A stretch of DNA of 64,000 nt from Oscillospiraceae bacterium. GTDB lineage: Bacteria > Bacillota > Clostridia > Oscillospirales > Oscillospiraceae. The stretch spans positions 26,373-90,372 of the forward strand of contig JAJQCF010000030.1 in assembly GCA_021202845.1 (NCBI GenBank). Direction: 5' to 3'. Position numbers and translations under genes: made by a program. Shown here in pieces: positions 7,444 to 14,652 of this stretch (position 1 is the stretch's first letter; every line of letters starts with the position of its first letter). A model generated the notes under the pieces. That model was not told the origin of the DNA. It did no database searches and was given only the letters and a program-made list of their open reading frames with translations.

Positions 7444-7551
7444 GGTACGCAGCGAGTGACAAAACGTCGAAAAAAATCGACGGTTTCTGCGGCAAAATCG
7501 AACTGTCACCCGTTACGCACCGAATATAGCACATTATTTGTCGCGTGTCAA
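7444..7551 (-). promoter_or_regulatory. Promoter and long imperfect inverted repeat in the leader of the isolated coiled-coil gene
   Basis: TTGACA (7546-7551), a 17-bp spacer and TATATT (7523-7528) on the minus strand. Segments 7504-7521 and 7444-7461 form an imperfect inverted repeat. As RNA, 17 of 18 positions pair, three of them G-U. Inside it, CGTCGA and TCGACG (about 7465-7482) form a smaller hairpin. The predicted start near 7516 removes a few pairs from the outer stem. It may be an attenuator, an RNA-stabilising leader or the remains of a small inverted-repeat element. Confidence 0.55.
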
Positions 7552-7563
7552 GCACCAAACGCT

Positions 7564-7604
7564 GAAAAATATCGCTCCGCGGAGCAAAAACGCCTCGCGG
7601 AGCG
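7564..7604 (-). terminator. Terminator of the inorganic pyrophosphatase gene
   Basis: CGCTCCGCG (7573-7581) pairs with CGCGGAGCG (7596-7604). The minus strand then reads ATATTTTTC. It lies 8 bp after the stop. Confidence 0.7.
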
Positions 7605-7611
7605 CTGTCGG

Positions 7612-8148
7612 TTACGCCTTGCAGAACTTGGCGATGTAGTTGTCTATGGCCTCGTTGATGACTGTGATAGCGGCGGCGCGGTCGTTCACGTCACCGGCAA
7701 CGGCCTCCTTGCCCTCGAGCATTTTGTAGACGGAGAAGAAGTGCGCCATTTCGTCAAAAATGTGCGCGGGCAGACCCATCAGGTCCTTGACCTCGTTGTA
7801 TGTGGGGTCGGAAAACGGTATGGCGATAATTTTCTCGTCGCGCTTGCCGCCGTCGAGCATGGAGATGTAGCCTATCGGGTAGCAGCGCACAAGCGTGAGC
7901 GGGTCAAGCTCCTCCGAGCAGACCACCAGCACGTCCAGCGGGTCGCCGTCGTCGCCGTAGGTGCGGGGAATGAAGCCGTAGTTGGCCGGGTAGTGGGTGG
8001 ATGTGTAGAGCACGCGGTCAAGGATGATAAGTCCCGTCTCCTTGTCCAGCTCATACTTTTTCTTGCTGCCGCGGGGAATTTCCACGACGGCGATAAAGTC
8101 CTCCGGCGTAATGCGGCGCGGGTCAATGTCGTGCCAAATGTTAGACAT
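7612..8148 (-). CDS. ppa: Inorganic pyrophosphatase, family I
   Basis: Soluble cytoplasmic enzyme that hydrolyses pyrophosphate to two phosphates and so pulls biosynthetic reactions forward. It has 178 residues, typical for bacterial family I. Signature residues are the EIPRGSKKKYE segment (about residues 22-32), YPANYGFIPRTYGDDGDPLDVLV (about 55-77, the metal-binding aspartates of D-GDPLD), and the KDL/FFSVYK region. The ATG start has GGAGG 6 bases upstream; the longer in-frame extension has no such site. It has its own terminator. A TATAAT at 8182-8187 on the minus strand may be its -10, but the -35 is poor. Confidence 0.96.
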   Translation of the reverse strand: MSNIWHDIDPRRITPEDFIAVVEIPRGSKKKYELDKETGLIILDRVLYTSTHYPANYGFIPRTYGDDGDPLDVLVVCSEELDPLTLVRCYPIGYISMLDGGKRDEKIIAIPFSDPTYNEVKDLMGLPAHIFDEMAHFFSVYKMLEGKEAVAGDVNDRAAAITVINEAIDNYIAKFCKA

Positions 8149-8260
8149 AGCGTGTCCTCCCAAGATTTTAGTGTTGATAATATTATAATGTATAAATCCT
8201 ATAACGTAATAATACCCGAAAACGTCGGCGGTTACAATAGCAAAATGAAAAAAATGCGTC

Positions 8261-8296
8261 AAAAAGGGCACGGACGGTTTTGCGTCCGCGCCCTTT
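8261..8296 (-). terminator. Terminator of nifJ
   Basis: On the minus strand AAAGGGCGCGGACG pairs with CGTCCGTGCCCTTT across a short loop and ends in TTTTTG, about 20 bp after the nifJ stop. Confidence 0.85.
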
Positions 8297-8314
8297 GGCG
8301 TTTTTGCAATAAGT

Positions 8315-11300
8315 TTATATCTTGCGGTTGTAGAAGTCGCGCAGTCTTTCAAGGTGTGCGTAGCGGCTGTGGGCGTCGCTTTCGCTCTTGCCGAACAGCT
8401 CCGTCGCGCGTTCGGGATAGAAACGGGCGAGCGAGGAGAAGCGCACCTCGTTCATGAGGAACGAGAGGTACTTTTCGCTGTCGGTCGGCGGCGCGGAATC
8501 CAGCGTGAAGGGGTCCTCCTTCTTGCTCGGGTCGTAGCGGAACAGGTTCCAGTAGCCGCACTGGACGGCCTTCTGCATTTCGCGCTGGCAGTTTATCATG
8601 CCGCCCTTGATGCCGTGCATCTCACAGGGGGAGTAGCCGATTATTATGCTCGGTCCGTTGTAGCGCTCGGCCTCGACAATGGCGTTTATCGTCTGCTCCA
8701 TGTCGGCGCCCATCGCCACTTGCGCCACGTAGACGTAGCCGTAGCTCATGATTATTTCCGCAAGGTTCTTCTTGCCGATGTCCTTGCCCGCGGCGGAGAA
8801 CTGCGCCACTTGGCCGAGGTTGCTGGCCTTGGACGCCTGACCGCCGGTGTTGGAGTAAACCTCGGTGTCGAAAACGAAGATGTTCACGTCCTCGCGGGAG
8901 GCCAGAACGTGGTCAACGCCGCCGAAGCCTATGTCGTAAGCCCAGCCGTCGCCGCCGAATATCCAGACGCTCTTTTTCGAGAGGAAGCTCTTGTAGCCCA
9001 GCGCCTTGGCCGCCTCGGGGTTCTTGTCCGCGAGCTTTTCCAGCTCGGAGGCCAGACGGTCGGAGGCCTCCTGCGTGCGCAGTCCGTCGGAGAAGGTGTC
9101 AATCCAGTGCTGCACCGCGTCGCGGAACGACTGCGGCGTGTCCTCCTGCTCGGCAATGGCGGTCACGCGGCTGCGCAGGCGTTCGCGCATGGCCTTGTGG
9201 CCAAGCAGCAGGCCGAGGCCGTTTTCCGCGTTGTCCTCGAACAGGGAGTTTGCCCAAGCGGGGCCGCGCCCGTGCTTGTCGGTGGCATAGGGGCTGAGGC
9301 CGGCAGGGCCGCCCCATATGGACGAGCAGCCTGTGGCGTTGGAAATGTACATTCTGTCGCCGAAGAGCTGGGTCACGAGACGGGCGTAGCTCGTCTCCGC
9401 GCAGCCTGCGCAGGAGCCGGAGAATTGCAGCAGCGGCTTGCGGAACTGGCTGCCGCTGACGGTGTTGTCCTGCAGCTCGTCTTTTTCGGGAACCTCGCTG
9501 GAGAGGTAGTCCCAGACAGGCTGCTGGGGCATCTGCTCCTCGCGCGGACGCATTTTTATCGAGTGGGTCGGGCAGACACCGGCGCAGATGGCGCAGCCCA
9601 TGCAGTCCATAGGCGAAATGCCTATCGTGTAGGTGTAAACGCCCGCGCCAACGCCGGACTTCATATCCGTGAACTTTGTCTCCTTGGGCGCTGCGGCGGC
9701 TTCCTTGGCGTTCAGGGCGAAGGGGCGGATTGCCGCGTGGGGGCAGACGAAAGCGCAGTGGTTGCACTGCGAGCAGTTATCAGGAACCCACATGGGCACG
9801 CTCACAGCCACACCCTGCTTCTGGTAAGCGGAGGCTCCCTGCTCGAATGTGCCGTCGGCGTGCTCACTGAAGGCGGAGACGGGCAGCGTATCGCCGTCCA
9901 TGCGCTCCACGGGCAGGAGTATGTCGTTCACCTGCTTGAGCAGCTCCGGTCTGTCGCACTTGACCTCCTCCTCGGGATTGTCGGGAGCATCCAGCCAGTA
10001 CTCCGGCACCTCAATCGGCACTATGGCTCCGGCACCGGCGTCTATGGCGTCGTGGTTCTGCTGCACAACGTCAAAGCCTTTTTTTAGGTAGCTCTGGGTG
10101 GCCGCGTCCTTCATGTAGCGTATGGCGTCCTCACGCGGCAGTATGCCGGAGAGCATGAAGAAGGCCGACTGCAAAATGGTGTTCGTGCGCTTGCCCATTT
10201 TTATTTTAATCGCAAGGTCGATAGCGTTTATTGTGTAGAGCTGAATGTGGTTGGCGGCTATGTAGCGCTTGGCCTCGCCCGAGAGGTTCTTTTCCAGCTC
10301 CTCGAAGCCCCACTGGCAGTTCACAAGGAACACGCCGCCGGGCTTAACGTCGTTGACAACCCTGAAGCCCTTGGTGATGTAGCTGGGGTTGTGGCAGGCC
10401 ACGAAGTCCGCCTTGTTGACGTAGTAGCTGCTCTTTATCGGCTTGTCACCGAAGCGCAGGTGGGAAATGGTGACGCCGCCGGTCTTTTTCGAGTCGTACT
10501 GGAAGTACGCCTGCACGTATTTATCCGTGTGGTCACCGATTATTTTTATGGAGTTCTTGTTCGCACCGACCGTGCCGTCGCCGCCGAGACCCCAGAACTT
10601 GCACTGTATCGTGCCCTCCGGCGCGGTGTCGGGGCAGTCGTGCTCCGGCAGGGACAGCTCCGTAACGTCGTCCACAATGCCGATTGTGAACTCGCGCTTG
10701 GGGGCATCCTTCTCCAGCTCCTCGTACACGGCGAAGAGGCTGCGCGGCGGGGTGTCCTTGCTGCCGAGGCCGTAGCGTCCGCCGCATATCGTGGCACTGC
10801 GCCCCTGCATGGCAAAGGCGGTGACAACGTCTTGGAACAGCGGCTCGCCTTGGCTGCCCGGCTCCTTTGTGCGGTCAAGCACGGCAATTTTCTTGGCCGT
10901 CTCGGGTATGGCCTCCAGCAGTCTTTCCGCGCTGAACGGGCGGTAAAGACGAACCTTGACCACGCCGACCTTGCCGCCGTTAGCGTTTATGTAGTCCGCG
11001 ACCTCCTCGGCCACGTCGCACACGGAGCCCATTGCCACAATAACTCTGTCGGCATCGGGCGCGCCGTGGTAGTTGAACAGCTTGTAGTCCGAGCCGATTA
11101 GCTCGTTAATTTTATCCATGTAGCCCTGAACTATGTCCGGCAGGGCGTTATAGTATTTGTTCGCGGCCTCGCGGTTCTGGAAGAACGTGTCGCCGTTTTC
11201 GTGGCTGCCGCGCATCTTGGGGTTTTCGGGGCTGAGCGCGCGGCCGCGGAAAGCCTCCAGCGCGGGAGTGTCGTAAAGTCCGGCAAGGTCGTCATAGTCC

Positions 11301-11863
11301 CACACGGCCAGCTTTTGAATCTCGTGCGAGGTGCGGAAGCCGTCGAAGAAGTTCAGAAACGGCACGCGGCCCGTTATTGCCGCAAGGTGCGCCACGGGTG
11401 AGAGGTCCATAACCTCCTGCGGGTTGCACTCGCACAGCATGGCAAAGCCGGTCTGGCGGCAGGCGTAAATATCGGAGTGGTCGCCGAATATGCTCAGCGC
11501 GTGGCTGGCAACGGCGCGGGCGGAGACATGGAACACCGCCGGCAGCAGCTCACCCGCCATTTTGTACATGTTGGGTATCATGAGCAGCAGGCCCTGAGAA
11601 GCGGTGTAGGTCGTCGTGAGCGCGCCGGCGTTCAGGCTGCCGTGTACCGTTCCGGCGGCTCCGGCCTCGGACTGCATCTCCATGACGCGCACGGTGTTGC
11701 CGAAAATGTTCTTCCGACCCGCCGCGGACCACTGGTCAACGAAGTCCGCCATAGGGCTGGAGGGCGTTATCGGATAAATACCGGCAACTTCGGTAAATGC
11801 GTATGACACGTGGGCGGCCGCGTTGTTGGCGTCCATTGTTTTCATTTTCCTCTTGATGGCCAT
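8315..11863 (-). CDS. nifJ: Pyruvate:ferredoxin (flavodoxin) oxidoreductase
   Basis: Homodimeric oxidoreductase that splits pyruvate with CoA to acetyl-CoA, CO2 and reduced ferredoxin, the central step of anaerobic sugar and amino-acid catabolism. It has 1182 residues, the usual length for the single-chain enzyme. The order is a PFOR N-terminal pyrimidine-binding domain (VAGIYPITPSSPMADFVDQW), the gamma domain (FWGLGGDGTVGANKNSIKII), two 4Fe-4S motifs (CSQCNHCAFVCPHA and CMGCAICAGVCPTHS) and a C-terminal thiamine-diphosphate domain (GDGWAYDIGFGGVDH). The start ATG (MAIKRK) has AAGGAGAGC 8 bases upstream; the upstream open extension is not needed. Single-gene unit. Confidence 0.98.
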   Translation of the reverse strand: MAIKRKMKTMDANNAAAHVSYAFTEVAGIYPITPSSPMADFVDQWSAAGRKNIFGNTVRVMEMQSEAGAAGTVHGSLNAGALTTTYTASQGLLLMIPNMYKMAGELLPAVFHVSARAVASHALSIFGDHSDIYACRQTGFAMLCECNPQEVMDLSPVAHLAAITGRVPFLNFFDGFRTSHEIQKLAVWDYDDLAGLYDTPALEAFRGRALSPENPKMRGSHENGDTFFQNREAANKYYNALPDIVQGYMDKINELIGSDYKLFNYHGAPDADRVIVAMGSVCDVAEEVADYINANGGKVGVVKVRLYRPFSAERLLEAIPETAKKIAVLDRTKEPGSQGEPLFQDVVTAFAMQGRSATICGGRYGLGSKDTPPRSLFAVYEELEKDAPKREFTIGIVDDVTELSLPEHDCPDTAPEGTIQCKFWGLGGDGTVGANKNSIKIIGDHTDKYVQAYFQYDSKKTGGVTISHLRFGDKPIKSSYYVNKADFVACHNPSYITKGFRVVNDVKPGGVFLVNCQWGFEELEKNLSGEAKRYIAANHIQLYTINAIDLAIKIKMGKRTNTILQSAFFMLSGILPREDAIRYMKDAATQSYLKKGFDVVQQNHDAIDAGAGAIVPIEVPEYWLDAPDNPEEEVKCDRPELLKQVNDILLPVERMDGDTLPVSAFSEHADGTFEQGASAYQKQGVAVSVPMWVPDNCSQCNHCAFVCPHAAIRPFALNAKEAAAAPKETKFTDMKSGVGAGVYTYTIGISPMDCMGCAICAGVCPTHSIKMRPREEQMPQQPVWDYLSSEVPEKDELQDNTVSGSQFRKPLLQFSGSCAGCAETSYARLVTQLFGDRMYISNATGCSSIWGGPAGLSPYATDKHGRGPAWANSLFEDNAENGLGLLLGHKAMRERLRSRVTAIAEQEDTPQSFRDAVQHWIDTFSDGLRTQEASDRLASELEKLADKNPEAAKALGYKSFLSKKSVWIFGGDGWAYDIGFGGVDHVLASREDVNIFVFDTEVYSNTGGQASKASNLGQVAQFSAAGKDIGKKNLAEIIMSYGYVYVAQVAMGADMEQTINAIVEAERYNGPSIIIGYSPCEMHGIKGGMINCQREMQKAVQCGYWNLFRYDPSKKEDPFTLDSAPPTDSEKYLSFLMNEVRFSSLARFYPERATELFGKSESDAHSRYAHLERLRDFYNRKI

Positions 11864-12122
11864 TTCGGAAGCTCTCCTTACTTCTTTTTTGTTCTCCTGT
11901 CCTCGGTGCAAGGTTATCCCAGACATTTGGGACATGACGCGATTTTCAGACATGTTTAACATTTTTGCAGGTCTAAAATTGTGCACTTTTATTGTATCAC
12001 GATTTGCGCCGGAGTGGGTTTAAAATAAAAATCATTTTGAGGTCAAAAACTTGTATATTTCGCCCAAACGCTTCTACGCCGCTGCCAAAAACCGCTCCGC
12101 GCGGGAAAATTTAAAATAACAC
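11864..12122. other. Intergenic region upstream of nifJ
   Basis: Non-coding leader. On the minus strand TGATACAAT (11991-11999) is an extended -10 candidate without a clear -35. A TCCCA-N6-TGGGA inverted repeat lies near 11910-11930, and the small palindrome ATGTT-T-AACAT lies at 11952-11962. Either could be an operator; neither fits the Rex consensus well. No gene seen. Confidence 0.4.
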
Positions 12123-12177
12123 TTGACAATCAAATAAAAATGTGCTTATATAAACATATAAGCAAGCGTTTATTTGA
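12123..12177 (+). promoter_or_regulatory. Promoter and nested operator of the CadC-like regulator
   Basis: TTGACA (12123-12128), an 18-bp spacer and TATATA (12147-12152). The palindrome GCTTATAT-AAAC-ATATAAGC (12144-12163) covers the -10, and TCAAATAAA/TTTATTTGA arms (12130-12138 and 12169-12177) surround it. AT-rich palindromes of this kind are typical ArsR/SmtB/CadC operators and imply self-repression relieved by metal. Confidence 0.75.
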
Positions 12178-12193
12178 AAAGGAGGAGAGCGCA

Positions 12194-12556
12194 ATGGAGC
12201 ACCCTGTCGAGGCCGAGCTGTGCGAGAGCGTCTGCGTACACCCGGAGGCGGTCGAGCTGGCGGCGGGCGGGCTGCCGCCGGAGGAGGAAATGGCGGACAT
12301 GGCCGAGCTTTTCAAGGTGTTCGGCGACTCCACCCGCATAAAAATACTCTGCCTGCTCTCACGCTGCGAGCTGTGCGTCTGCGACATCGCGGAGCTGCTG
12401 AAAATGACCCAGCCCGCCATATCCTACCAGCTCAGAGTGCTGAAAAACGCGCGGCTCGTCAAAAACCGCCGCGAGGGCAAGACCATATTCTATTTCCTTG
12501 CCGACAGCCACGTTGAGACCATTATCGGAATGGCAAAAGAACATTTGGAGGAATAA
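12194..12556 (+). CDS. ArsR/SmtB-family metal-sensing repressor, CadC-like
   Basis: Winged-helix repressor of 120 residues, expected to leave DNA when it binds Cd, Pb or Zn. Cysteines sit where CadC has its alpha-3N metal site: C10 and C14 in the N-terminal arm (CESVC) and ELCVCD in helix alpha-3. The recognition helix is MTQPAISYQLRVLKNARLV and the wing is REGKTIFYFLAD. The ATG at 12194 has GGAGGAG upstream; an upstream in-frame ATG lies in the operator. An HMA-domain gene follows 3 bp later. The P-type ATPase that normally goes with these two genes is absent. Confidence 0.92.
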   Translation: MEHPVEAELCESVCVHPEAVELAAGGLPPEEEMADMAELFKVFGDSTRIKILCLLSRCELCVCDIAELLKMTQPAISYQLRVLKNARLVKNRREGKTIFYFLADSHVETIIGMAKEHLEE

Positions 12557-12559
12557 ACA

Positions 12560-12778
12560 ATGAAAAAAACCTACAAGCTCGTTGACCTCGACTGCGCCAA
12601 CTGCGCCGCCAAAATGGAGCGCGCCATCAAAAAGCTGCCCGCCGTGAACGACGCCAGCGTCGTGTTTATGACGCAGAAGCTGACCATAGACTCCGACACA
12701 GACGACTTCGAGGCGCTCATGGACGAAGTAGAGCGCACCATAGCCAAAGTAGAACCGGACACCCACGTTGTGCGGTAA
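12560..12778 (+). CDS. Free-standing heavy-metal-associated (HMA) domain protein
   Basis: A 72-residue HMA/ferredoxin-fold metal carrier with the DCANCAAKME motif (metal-binding Cys pair near residues 12 and 15). The sequence resembles the N-terminal HMA domain of CadA/ZntA-type P1B ATPases, including SVVFMTQKLTIDSD and the ending KVEPDTHVVR. In related genomes such a domain precedes the ATPase body, either fused or as a separate gene. Here the frame stops and no ATPase follows; the next sequence is hairpins and a convergent gene. It may serve a distant ATPase, buffer metal, or be what remains after a deletion. Confidence 0.88.
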   Translation: MKKTYKLVDLDCANCAAKMERAIKKLPAVNDASVVFMTQKLTIDSDTDDFEALMDEVERTIAKVEPDTHVVR

Positions 12779-13520
12779 CGAAGCAAATAAACCGTACTAT
12801 AATGCTGCTGGACAAAAGTGCGTGTACCCGCATTTTTGTCCAGCAGAAGCATTTATTGATGCCGGTACCACGGCGTTTTACAGCGAATATAACCTCACAG
12901 CGGGTGGTCGCGCCATAGCGCGTCCACCCGCTGCTTTTGCTTTGCTTCACATTTTCCGCCAGCCTTGCCATAAGCAGCGCCATGGGGGTGCTTTGGGCGG
13001 AGGCTTCCTCGGCGGGGAGCACTCCTGCGCCGCAGAGCCACTTCAGCGCCGCGGCTCCCTCTCCCGCGCTCTCTGTCAGCGAGCAGCGCTCCACCGTCAC
13101 CGTGCGCTCACCCTCTCCCGCGGAGTACACCTCGCCGTTTATGCCGGCAATGGTGACCGTCCTGCCTTCCGTGTCAACAATCACGCCGTCTCCGTAAAGG
13201 CTCGTCAGCGCGCTGTCGGCGGTCACGACCCACTTTGAGCCGCTGTCGATATAGAGATTGGCAAAGCCGCCTTCGGCGTCTGCCTCGCGGCGGAAAGAGC
13301 CGGTGAAAACGCTGCCGTCCGTCAGGCAAATTTTCAAAGCGCTCTCGCTGCCCCAGACAATCTCGTCGCTGAAAGTCCTCCCCGCGGCGACATAAGCGCC
13401 CTCTGTGTTCGGAACTTCCGCTCTCTCTTCGTTCGCGGCAAAGGCCGTGGCGGAAAGTGAAAAAATTACCGCAACCGAAACCGCGGCGGCTGTGAACCGC
13501 TTTGCACTGAATTTACTCAT
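12717..13520 (-). CDS. Secreted beta-helix-like protein with an abnormal, probably read-through C-terminus
   Basis: The first 27 residues are a clear signal peptide (KRFTAAAVSVAVIF...ATAFA). The middle (WVVTADSALTSLYGDGV, then TVTIAG-type strands) resembles the end of secreted beta-helix/adhesin proteins of Clostridia, where a 'W-V-T-D-S-L-T-L' pattern repeats. From about residue 195 onward the frame reads through a terminator-like hairpin and the perfect hairpin at 12805-12846, then ends inside the opposite-strand HMA gene, which real genes seldom do. A one-base shift near 12950 would meet a stop at once. I read this as a truncated or frameshifted gene. The start has AAGGAGA 7 bases upstream. 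Confidence 0.55.
   Translation of the reverse strand: MSKFSAKRFTAAAVSVAVIFSLSATAFAANEERAEVPNTEGAYVAAGRTFSDEIVWGSESALKICLTDGSVFTGSFRREADAEGGFANLYIDSGSKWVVTADSALTSLYGDGVIVDTEGRTVTIAGINGEVYSAGEGERTVTVERCSLTESAGEGAAALKWLCGAGVLPAEEASAQSTPMALLMARLAENVKQSKSSGWTRYGATTRCEVIFAVKRRGTGINKCFCWTKMRVHALLSSSIIVRFICFVTAQRGCPVLLWLWCALLRP
12805..12846. repeat. Perfect long hairpin downstream of the HMA gene
   Basis: CTGCTGGACAAAA (12805-12817) pairs with TTTTGTCCAGCAG (12834-12846). A G/T mismatch and a further 4-bp TGCG/CGCA stem cap it with a 6-nt loop. It is unusually long for a terminator and has no T-run after the stem. It could be the trace of a deletion or insertion end, or an RNA-processing structure. 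Confidence 0.6.
12898..12940 (+). terminator. Terminator-like hairpin between convergent genes
   Basis: AGCGGGTGG and CCACCCGCT enclose an inner CGCGC/GCGCG-type stem with a 4-nt loop, and GCTTTTGCTTT follows on the plus strand. It likely ends plus-strand transcription from the CadC-like operon. The minus-strand reading frame of the next gene runs straight through it. Confidence 0.55.
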
Positions 13521-13606
13521 AATGTGTCTCCTTTCTCGGAGGGGGTTTGTCCGCCTCCTACGCTGCGCAGTATAACTCTGTGCGCTGAAAAGCTTCTGAA
13601 CCGAGG

Positions 13607-13682
13607 CTTAAACGAACCTTAAAACCCTCCGCAAAAGCTCCCCCAGACGTTTTCAGAATTTATTAAGATGTATCGGTATAAT
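13607..13682 (+). promoter_or_regulatory. Promoter region of the response regulator with OmpR-type direct repeats
   Basis: CTTAA repeats at 13607-13611 and 13618-13622, 11 bp apart (TTAAG on the other strand), the spacing of OmpR/VanR-family binding sites. A TATAAT -10 lies at 13677-13682 with a weak -35. This suggests self-regulation or control of the divergent secreted gene. Confidence 0.45.
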
Positions 13683-13715
13683 TGACAGTCAGGGAAAACT
13701 TTTCTGGAGGTTAAC

Positions 13716-14390
13716 ATGAAAATACTGCTTGCGGAGGACGAGCCCGCGCTGGCTGGCGCGCTGAAAAAGATATTGGAAAACGCGGGGCATTTTGCGGACG
13801 CTGTTGGCGACGGTCAGACGGCGCTGGACTACGCGGAGGGCTTTGACTATGACCTCATAATTTTAGACGTCATGCTCCCGCGGGTTGACGGGCTGGAGGT
13901 CGTACGCACACTGCGCTCTCGCGGGGAGTCCGCGCCGGTGCTGATGCTGACGGCGCGGTCAGCGGTGCCGGACAAAGTGGCGGGGCTGAACGCCGGAGCG
14001 GACGACTACATGACGAAGCCCTTCGACGTACACGAGCTGCTTGCGCGCGTGAACGCCATGACACGGCGCGTCGGCGACGTTATACTTAACGAGCTGCGCT
14101 GCGCCGACCTTGTGCTGAATTTGGACGCGGCGGAGCTGGACTGCGGCAGCGAGAGCGTGCAGCTAAGCCGCCGCGAACTGGAGGTGGCGCGTATGCTGCT
14201 GGCGAACCCGCGCATGACGTTCACCAAGGAGGCATTCATCGTCAACATCTGGGGCATCGACTCCGAGGCAACGGACAACAACGTGGAGGCCTACATCTCC
14301 TTCCTGCGCAAAAAGCTCAAGTACCTGAACTCGCGCGTTTCCATAAGGAACATTCAAAAGGTGGGCTACCGTCTGGAGATTGCCGAATAA
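13716..14390 (+). CDS. OmpR/PhoB-family response regulator (orphan)
   Basis: Two-component DNA-binding regulator of 224 residues. The receiver has the acidic pair AEDEP (residues 6-10), the phosphoacceptor in LIILDVMLPR (Asp about 51), T in LMLTAR and K in MTKPF. A winged-helix effector domain follows (RRELEVARMLL, then DNNVEAYISFLRKKLKYL and the wing IRNIQKVGYRLE). GGAGG lies 7 bases before the ATG. A histidine kinase gene usually follows such a regulator; here a terminator follows, so the partner must be elsewhere. The neighbouring TTAAG repeats fit a site for a protein of this family. Confidence 0.95.
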   Translation: MKILLAEDEPALAGALKKILENAGHFADAVGDGQTALDYAEGFDYDLIILDVMLPRVDGLEVVRTLRSRGESAPVLMLTARSAVPDKVAGLNAGADDYMTKPFDVHELLARVNAMTRRVGDVILNELRCADLVLNLDAAELDCGSESVQLSRRELEVARMLLANPRMTFTKEAFIVNIWGIDSEATDNNVEAYISFLRKKLKYLNSRVSIRNIQKVGYRLEIAE

Positions 14391-14406
14391 GCAGTAATAA
14401 CAAAAA

Positions 14407-14441
14407 GGGCGCGCTGCGGCTTGTGAGCCGACAGCGCGTCC
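14407..14441 (+). terminator. Terminator of the response regulator
   Basis: GGGCGCGCTG pairs with CAGCGCGTCC (one wobble), with an inner GGCT/AGCC stem, followed by TCGCTGTTTTG. The T-run is short. Confidence 0.6.
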
Positions 14442-14456
14442 TCGCTGTTTTGCTTG

Positions 14457-14652
14457 ACCGATTTATCGGTACATCCGTACCGTTTTGTCGGTACGCTTTA
14501 CCGATTTATCGGTACGCCCGTACCGTTTCGTCGGTACGCCTTACCGATTTATCGGTACGCCCGTACCGTTTCGTCGGTACGCCTTACCGATTTATCGGTA
14601 CGCTCGTACCGTTTTGTCGGTACGCCCGCATCTATTCGTCGGTACGCCGTGC
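14457..14652. repeat. 43-bp tandem repeat array of paired hairpins (4 units plus a degenerate fifth)
   Basis: Units start at 14457, 14500, 14543 and 14586, exactly 43 bp apart, with a decayed fifth to about 14652. Each unit has two palindromes, TACCGA-TTTA-TCGGTA and GTACCG-TTTCGT-CGGTAC. Units 2 and 3 are identical, which implies recent duplication; units 1 and 4 differ at a few positions. There are no spacers, so it is not CRISPR. The length is not a multiple of three, so any translation cycles through all frames. The last unit overlaps the stop codon of the phage lysin gene. Confidence 0.9.

Noticed and set aside
8354..10087. 577-codon plus-strand frame inside nifJ
   Set aside because: Antisense shadow of conserved nifJ iron-sulfur and thiamine domains; no recognisable family.
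14457..14652. Regularly spaced palindromic repeats that look like a CRISPR array
   Set aside because: The units are contiguous 43-mers with no variable spacers, and no cas gene is present.
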